The notes under the pieces were generated by a model. It was given only the letters and a program-made list of their open reading frames with translations. It searched no databases and was not told where the DNA came from. A stretch of DNA of 64,000 bases from Streptomyces sp. NRRL S-118 (lineage in GTDB: Bacteria; Actinomycetota; Actinomycetes; Streptomycetales; Streptomycetaceae). The first letter of the stretch is position 1. Each line of letters begins with the position of its first letter. The translations under genes and the position numbers were made by a program. The stretch is taken from NCBI RefSeq assembly GCF_000716335.1, contig NZ_KL591019.1, positions 3,104-67,103 on the forward strand, read 5' to 3'. Shown in pieces: positions 60,522 to 64,000 of this stretch.

Positions 60522-62150
60522 GTGATCATTCAACGCCACTCCTCCTCCCGCCGGCGCGCCGTGCCGGTGGTCGGCCTCGCGGTGGCCGGCCTGCTGTCGT
60601 CGCCGTCCGCCCCGCCCGCCGCCGCCCAGGGCGCGTCGGCGCCCTCCACGCCCGCATCCGCCTCCGCCCACCGGCCGGTGACCCCGGCGGAGGCGCGGAC
60701 AGCGGCCCATCTGGAGGCCGTCCGCCATCGGCCCGCCCCCCTGCGGGCGTTCCTCCGGAACCTGCCCAAGGGCGGCGACCTGCACAACCACCTCTCCGGT
60801 GCCGTCTCCACCGAGTACCTGATCCGGCTCGCCGGGGAGGACGGTCTGTGCATCGACGAGGAGTCGATGACCGCGGTGGCCCCGCCCTGCGGGCCCGGCA
60901 GGCGCCCGGCGGCCGACGCCGCGGCCGATCCCGCGTTCCACCGGGCGCTGCTGCGGGCGTGGTCCATGGAGGACTTCCCCGCGGGGGAGTCGGGGCACGA
61001 CCACTTCTTCGCCACCTTCGGCAGGTTCGGCGAGGTGACCTGGCGTCACCGCGGCAAGCTGCTGGCCGAGGTGGCCGGCACGGCGGCCGCGCACAACCAG
61101 TCGTACCTGGAGACCATGGTCTCCCCCGCGTCGGACGCGGTGAAGAAGCTCGCCGACGAGGTCGGCTGGGACCCCGACCTCGCCGAGCTGCACGACAGGC
61201 TGGTGGCCGGGGGCAAGCTCGACCGGCTGGTGGCCGAGGCCCGTACGGAGGCCGACGAGGCGGACGCCGAGTTCCGCGCGGAGGCGCGCTGCGGCAGCGC
61301 CCGGCCCGCTCCCGCCTGCCGCGTGACCGTCCGGTGGATCTCCCAGGTGTCGCGCGGGGCCTCGCCCGAGCGGGTGTTCGCCCAGATGGCGCTCGGCCTG
61401 CGCCTCGCCGAGCGCGACCCGCGGTTCGTGGCGGTCAATCTGGTGCAGCCGGAGGACTGGGACAGCTCGCTGCGGAACTACCGCCTCCACATGCGGATGC
61501 TGGCCCATCTGCACCGGGTCTACCCGCGCGCGCATCTCACCCTGCACGCGGGTGAGCTGGTGCCGGGTCTGGTCAAGCCGGAGGACCTGACCTTCCACAT
61601 CGACGAGGCGGTGAACGTGGCCGGCGCGGAGCGCATCGGCCACGGGGTCGACCTGGTCCACGAGAACGACTGGCAGCGGCTCGCCCGCACGATGGCGGCC
61701 CGCGAGGTGGCCGTCGAGGTGCCCTTCACCAGCAACGCCCAGATCCTCGGGGTCCGCGGCGCGGACCACCCGTTCTCCCGGTACCGGGAGCACGGCGTGC
61801 CGGTGGTGCTGTCCACGGACGACCCCGGCGTCTCCCGTACCGACATCAGCCGCGAGTACGAGTACGCCGCCACGACGTACGGTCTCGGCTACCCGGAGCT
61901 GAAGGACCTGGCGCGCGCCTCGCTGGAGTACGCCTTCCTGCCCGGGCGCAGCCTGTGGCGCGGCAACCCCACGCGCGAGGGCTACCGTCCCGTCGCGGAG
62001 TGCGGGAGCGTGCCGGCCGCGGGCGCGTCGGCCGGCACGGCCTGCCTGGAGCTGCTGGCCTCGAGCCCCAAGGCGGCCCTCCAGTGGCGGCAGGAGGCCG
62101 CCTTCACCGTGTTCGAGCGGACGTTCCGGGGCGCCACCGCCGGGAAGTGA
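60522..62150 (+). CDS. Secreted adenosine deaminase-like protein (ADGF type)
   Basis: The 542-aa exported enzyme has a basic start and hydrophobic signal (RRRAVPVVGLAVAGLLSS). The metal-dependent deaminase fold follows: KGGDLHNHLSGA with His88 and His90, TLHAGELVPG with His342, AERIGHGVDLVHE, and VVLSTDDPGVSRT with Asp433. The length and N-terminal part match secreted ADGF/CECR1-like adenosine deaminases. It would convert extracellular adenosine to inosine. GTG 60522 precedes the signal peptide with only a weak ribosome-binding site; GTG 60456 is an alternative. Confidence 0.92.
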   Translation: MIIQRHSSSRRRAVPVVGLAVAGLLSSPSAPPAAAQGASAPSTPASASAHRPVTPAEARTAAHLEAVRHRPAPLRAFLRNLPKGGDLHNHLSGAVSTEYLIRLAGEDGLCIDEESMTAVAPPCGPGRRPAADAAADPAFHRALLRAWSMEDFPAGESGHDHFFATFGRFGEVTWRHRGKLLAEVAGTAAAHNQSYLETMVSPASDAVKKLADEVGWDPDLAELHDRLVAGGKLDRLVAEARTEADEADAEFRAEARCGSARPAPACRVTVRWISQVSRGASPERVFAQMALGLRLAERDPRFVAVNLVQPEDWDSSLRNYRLHMRMLAHLHRVYPRAHLTLHAGELVPGLVKPEDLTFHIDEAVNVAGAERIGHGVDLVHENDWQRLARTMAAREVAVEVPFTSNAQILGVRGADHPFSRYREHGVPVVLSTDDPGVSRTDISREYEYAATTYGLGYPELKDLARASLEYAFLPGRSLWRGNPTREGYRPVAECGSVPAAGASAGTACLELLASSPKAALQWRQEAAFTVFERTFRGATAGK

Positions 62151-62172
62151 CCCCGGGTGCACGCCGGGCGCC

Positions 62173-62261
62173 GCACCGACGATCCGGGAGCGGCACCGAC
62201 GATCCGGAGGCGAGCCGTCAGGAGGCGCCGGCGATCAGGGGCGAGCCGTCAGGAGGCGCCG
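62173..62261. repeat. Two overlapping short duplications at a gene 3' end
   Basis: GCACCGACGATCCGG recurs 20 bases apart (62173, 62193), and a 22-mer beginning GGCGAGCCGTCAGGAGG recurs 31 bases apart (62209, 62240). The second unit includes the stop codon of the minus-strand ATPase gene, leaving a spare stop copy downstream. Confidence 0.85.
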
Positions 62262-63184
62262 AGGTAGAACCGGATCGTGGTGCCGTCGGTGCCGGTGTGG
62301 AGCCGCACCAGGTCGGAGAGATGGTGCACGAGCATGAGTCCGCGGCCGCCGGGCCGGTGCGGGGGCGGAGGCCGCCGCCCGGCCAGTGGGTCGGTCAGCC
62401 GTCCGGCGTCGTGGACCTCGCAGACCACCTGACCGCCCTCGGCCCAGATCCGCAGGGTCCCGTGGCCGGCGCCGTGGATGACGCTGTTGGTGGTCAGCTC
62501 GGCGACGGCCAGGGCCAGGTCCTGCAGCCGTATGGCGGTGAGGCCCAGTCGCTGCCCCTGCTCGACGGCGAAGTGCCGCACATCGGGGAGCTCCTGGGCG
62601 GCGAAGTCGTACGCCGCGGCGCCGGACGGGGTCGGGAGGGCCGTGTTGTAGCGGGCGACGACCTTGTCGGGGTCGTAGGCGGTGGAGACCGTTTCGCGGG
62701 ACTCCTCCACGATGACGGGATGGGTCGCCAGCGCGTCGGCGAGCACCTGCTCGTCGAGTCCGTCGGCGTCGTACGGACAGAGGATCGTCACGTCCCGTCC
62801 GGCGAAGGCCATGTTGATCAGTGCCTCGTGCTGGACGCAGGCCGGATACTCCAGCTCCGTGCGCCCGGCCCAGATGGGCTCGCCGATGATACGGACCCGG
62901 CCGGGCCGCTGGGCGTCGGCGAAGGCCCGCAGCACGCCGGGAATGATGCGGCCGGGGTTGCGGCCCGCCTGCGTCATGTCGACGAAACGGACGGCTCGCG
63001 CGTCGTCGCCCAGCGCGCCCCGGATCGTCTCCAGCCGGGCGGGCGGGGCGGCGACGGCGACCGGCTCGCCGGCGGCCAGGCCGTCCAGGATGAAGGGAAC
63101 CGTTCCCGCCACGTACTGCTGATCGCCTCGGTAGAACAGCGCCGGGTGGACGAACGGATCGTCGATGGTGACCTCGCTCGTCAC
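62249..63184 (-). CDS. MEDS-HATPase anti-sigma factor
   Basis: The product is 311 aa. The N-terminal MEDS/MucBP-like sensor (FVHPALFYRGDQQYVAGTVPFILDGLAAGEPVAVAAPPARL, VRIIGEPIWAGRT, VTILCPYDADGLDE) is fused to an RsbW-type ATPase: LQDLALAVAELTTNSVIHGAGHG (N-box) and RPGGRGLMLVHHLSDLV. GTG 63184 overlaps the STAS gene stop (GTGA). The fusion places sensor and anti-sigma kinase in one protein, unlike the 56-57 kb pair where the sensor is fused to the antagonist. No sigma gene is adjacent. Confidence 0.9.
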   Translation of the reverse strand: MTSEVTIDDPFVHPALFYRGDQQYVAGTVPFILDGLAAGEPVAVAAPPARLETIRGALGDDARAVRFVDMTQAGRNPGRIIPGVLRAFADAQRPGRVRIIGEPIWAGRTELEYPACVQHEALINMAFAGRDVTILCPYDADGLDEQVLADALATHPVIVEESRETVSTAYDPDKVVARYNTALPTPSGAAAYDFAAQELPDVRHFAVEQGQRLGLTAIRLQDLALAVAELTTNSVIHGAGHGTLRIWAEGGQVVCEVHDAGRLTDPLAGRRPPPPHRPGGRGLMLVHHLSDLVRLHTGTDGTTIRFYLGAS

Positions 63185-63540
63185 GACGCCACCTCGATCT
63201 CGGACAGTCCGGGCCAGAAGAGTTCCAGTATGCGGGGAACCTGCGGCGGGGGGTGGTGCAGAACGATCCGCCGACCGGACGTGAGAGCCTGCGCGGTCAG
63301 CACCAGATCCGTCATGCCGGCGACGTCGACGAACGTCACCTGCGACAGATCGGCGTGACAGGCCTCCCCTGGCTGCCGCACAAGCTCCTCCAGCACCGTA
63401 TGCCAAGCGGCGCGCGTCAGGGCGCTCATCTCCCCGATCAAGCGCACCCCGGGCCGGTCCGGCATCGGGTACGCCTCCAACGAGGCCCCTTCCGCCGACA
63501 TCGTGCCGCCGTCCGCTCCACCGGCGGGTCGGCCCTTCAT
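63181..63540 (-). CDS. STAS domain anti-sigma antagonist
   Basis: This 119-aa STAS protein has PDRPGVRLIGEMSALTRAAWHTVLEELV, then HADLSQVTFVDVAGMTDLVLTAQAL. The phosphorylatable Ser of the consensus DLS-x-V-x-F-(V/I)-D-S is Ala (FVDVAG), so it may be unresponsive to kinase phosphorylation at that site. ATG 63540 has GGAGA 7 bases upstream; ATG 63546 is too close. It is translationally coupled to the MEDS-ATPase gene, its presumed partner. Confidence 0.85.
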   Translation of the reverse strand: MKGRPAGGADGGTMSAEGASLEAYPMPDRPGVRLIGEMSALTRAAWHTVLEELVRQPGEACHADLSQVTFVDVAGMTDLVLTAQALTSGRRIVLHHPPPQVPRILELFWPGLSEIEVAS

Positions 63541-63737
63541 GTTCATTCTCCGAACCGTACCCCCCTGGTCCGACGATGAGGAACGCCGGTCGGGTGTCAC
63601 GGCCGTGGAGACGCGTCCTGTCGATCGGACGCCCGGTGCACCGTAGACCATTCACGCGAACGAGTCACAGGCGGCTGCGCCGCACGGCCGAGTGCCACGG
63701 CCGAGCCGGGCGGCGCGACGGCTCGCCGGGCGGCGCC

Positions 63738-64000
63738 CGGGACGCCCTGGCTGTTCGTCAATCAGCTGTCCCCCTGGTCGTGGACCCGAAGCCCTTCCCC
63801 GACGAGCGGGAGGAGATGCCGGCCGTCGGCATGGGGGCGTGTGCACCCGCACCATCCAGGTGAAGAGCTGCGGCGGCCCGGCACCGACGTACGGCCGCCG
63901 CTCCGGCGGTACTTCGATCCGTACGCGCGGGCCATGACGGCGGCCGTGGCCGGCCGGCTAGGCGGCCGGACGCGCGCTGATCAATGTGCACTCGTACCCG
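63738..64000 (+). pseudogene. N-formylglutamate amidohydrolase-like remnant, multiple frameshifts, runs off window
   Basis: Family pieces appear in order in different plus-strand frames: PWLFVNQLS, then PLVVDPKPFPDEREEMPAVGMG, then CTRT, then PLRRYFDPYARAMTAAVAGRL, then RALINVHSYP at the edge. At least three frame changes and an in-frame TAG separate them, and no N-terminal part was found. N-formylglutamate amidohydrolases finish one histidine-degradation route. This copy is decayed. Confidence 0.65.

Overview
The window is Streptomyces chromosome, or a very close relative. GC is very high with G/C in almost every third codon position, many starts are GTG, genes are chained by ATGA/GTGA stop-start overlaps, and the gene content is typical of the genus: SpoIIE-type phosphatases, MEDS/STAS anti-sigma modules, DUF5997, a short Rpf-type transglycosylase and a nikABCDE operon with a Nur-like box. 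No rRNA, tRNA, CRISPR array, integrase or insertion sequence was recognised.

Layout. 1-3.4 kb: a DUF2243 remnant, a secreted subtilisin, and a TetR regulator with a palindromic operator coupled to a small protein. 3.5-14.6 kb: a membrane sulfatase/LtaS-like transferase and a CDP-alcohol phosphatidyltransferase, then a GTP-derived pyrimidine/pterin locus (MDR dehydrogenase, PTPS-fold protein, GT4 glycosyltransferase, methyltransferase, UPF0104 membrane protein, RibD-type reductase, creatininase-family amidohydrolase, GTP cyclohydrolase II with Met120). This resembles the S. coelicolor SCO6650-SCO6655 neighbourhood; as far as I know its product is unknown. 14.9-19.9 kb: a UvrA-like ATPase, an AraC-VOC operon, and a frameshifted SpoIIE/ATPase remnant abutting an amidohydrolase. 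20-24.1 kb: a three-gene operon (acidic glycine-zipper protein, HExxH zincin, 646-aa helical protein) of no known function. 24.6-32.2 kb: a LysR-domain protein with DUF5997, an MFS pump, an AAC(3)-like acetyltransferase, DUF779, a phosphodiester glycosidase, a split GDPD and an ANTAR-GAF regulator.

32.3-37.5 kb: nikABCDE. 37.5-43 kb: two acyl-CoA dehydrogenases with a quinone oxidoreductase, a PIG-L deacetylase and a secreted GH5 cellulase. 43-57.6 kb: signalling genes (two multidomain SpoIIE phosphatases, a PP2C, a MEDS-STAS/anti-sigma pair) among an Rpf-type transglycosylase, an M28 peptidase, a ribose/xylose-type ABC importer coupled to one of the phosphatases, and phosphoglucomutase. 57.7-64 kb: a Tat-exported BBE-type flavoprotein, a two-domain VOC protein, a secreted adenosine deaminase, a second STAS/MEDS-ATPase pair and a decayed N-formylglutamate amidohydrolase at the edge.

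Two themes stand out. The first is the locus at about 6.2-13.6 kb, where FAPy-forming cyclohydrolase, ArfB-like amidohydrolase and RibD-like reductase would make a riboflavin-pathway-like pyrimidine, which the other enzymes could modify. The second is frame decay by small duplications and G-run slips (18.4/19.0, 30.79, 54.24 and 63.7-64.0 kb), plus gene junctions without spacers (11.2 and 19.14 kb). Functions are read from motifs; no database search was possible.
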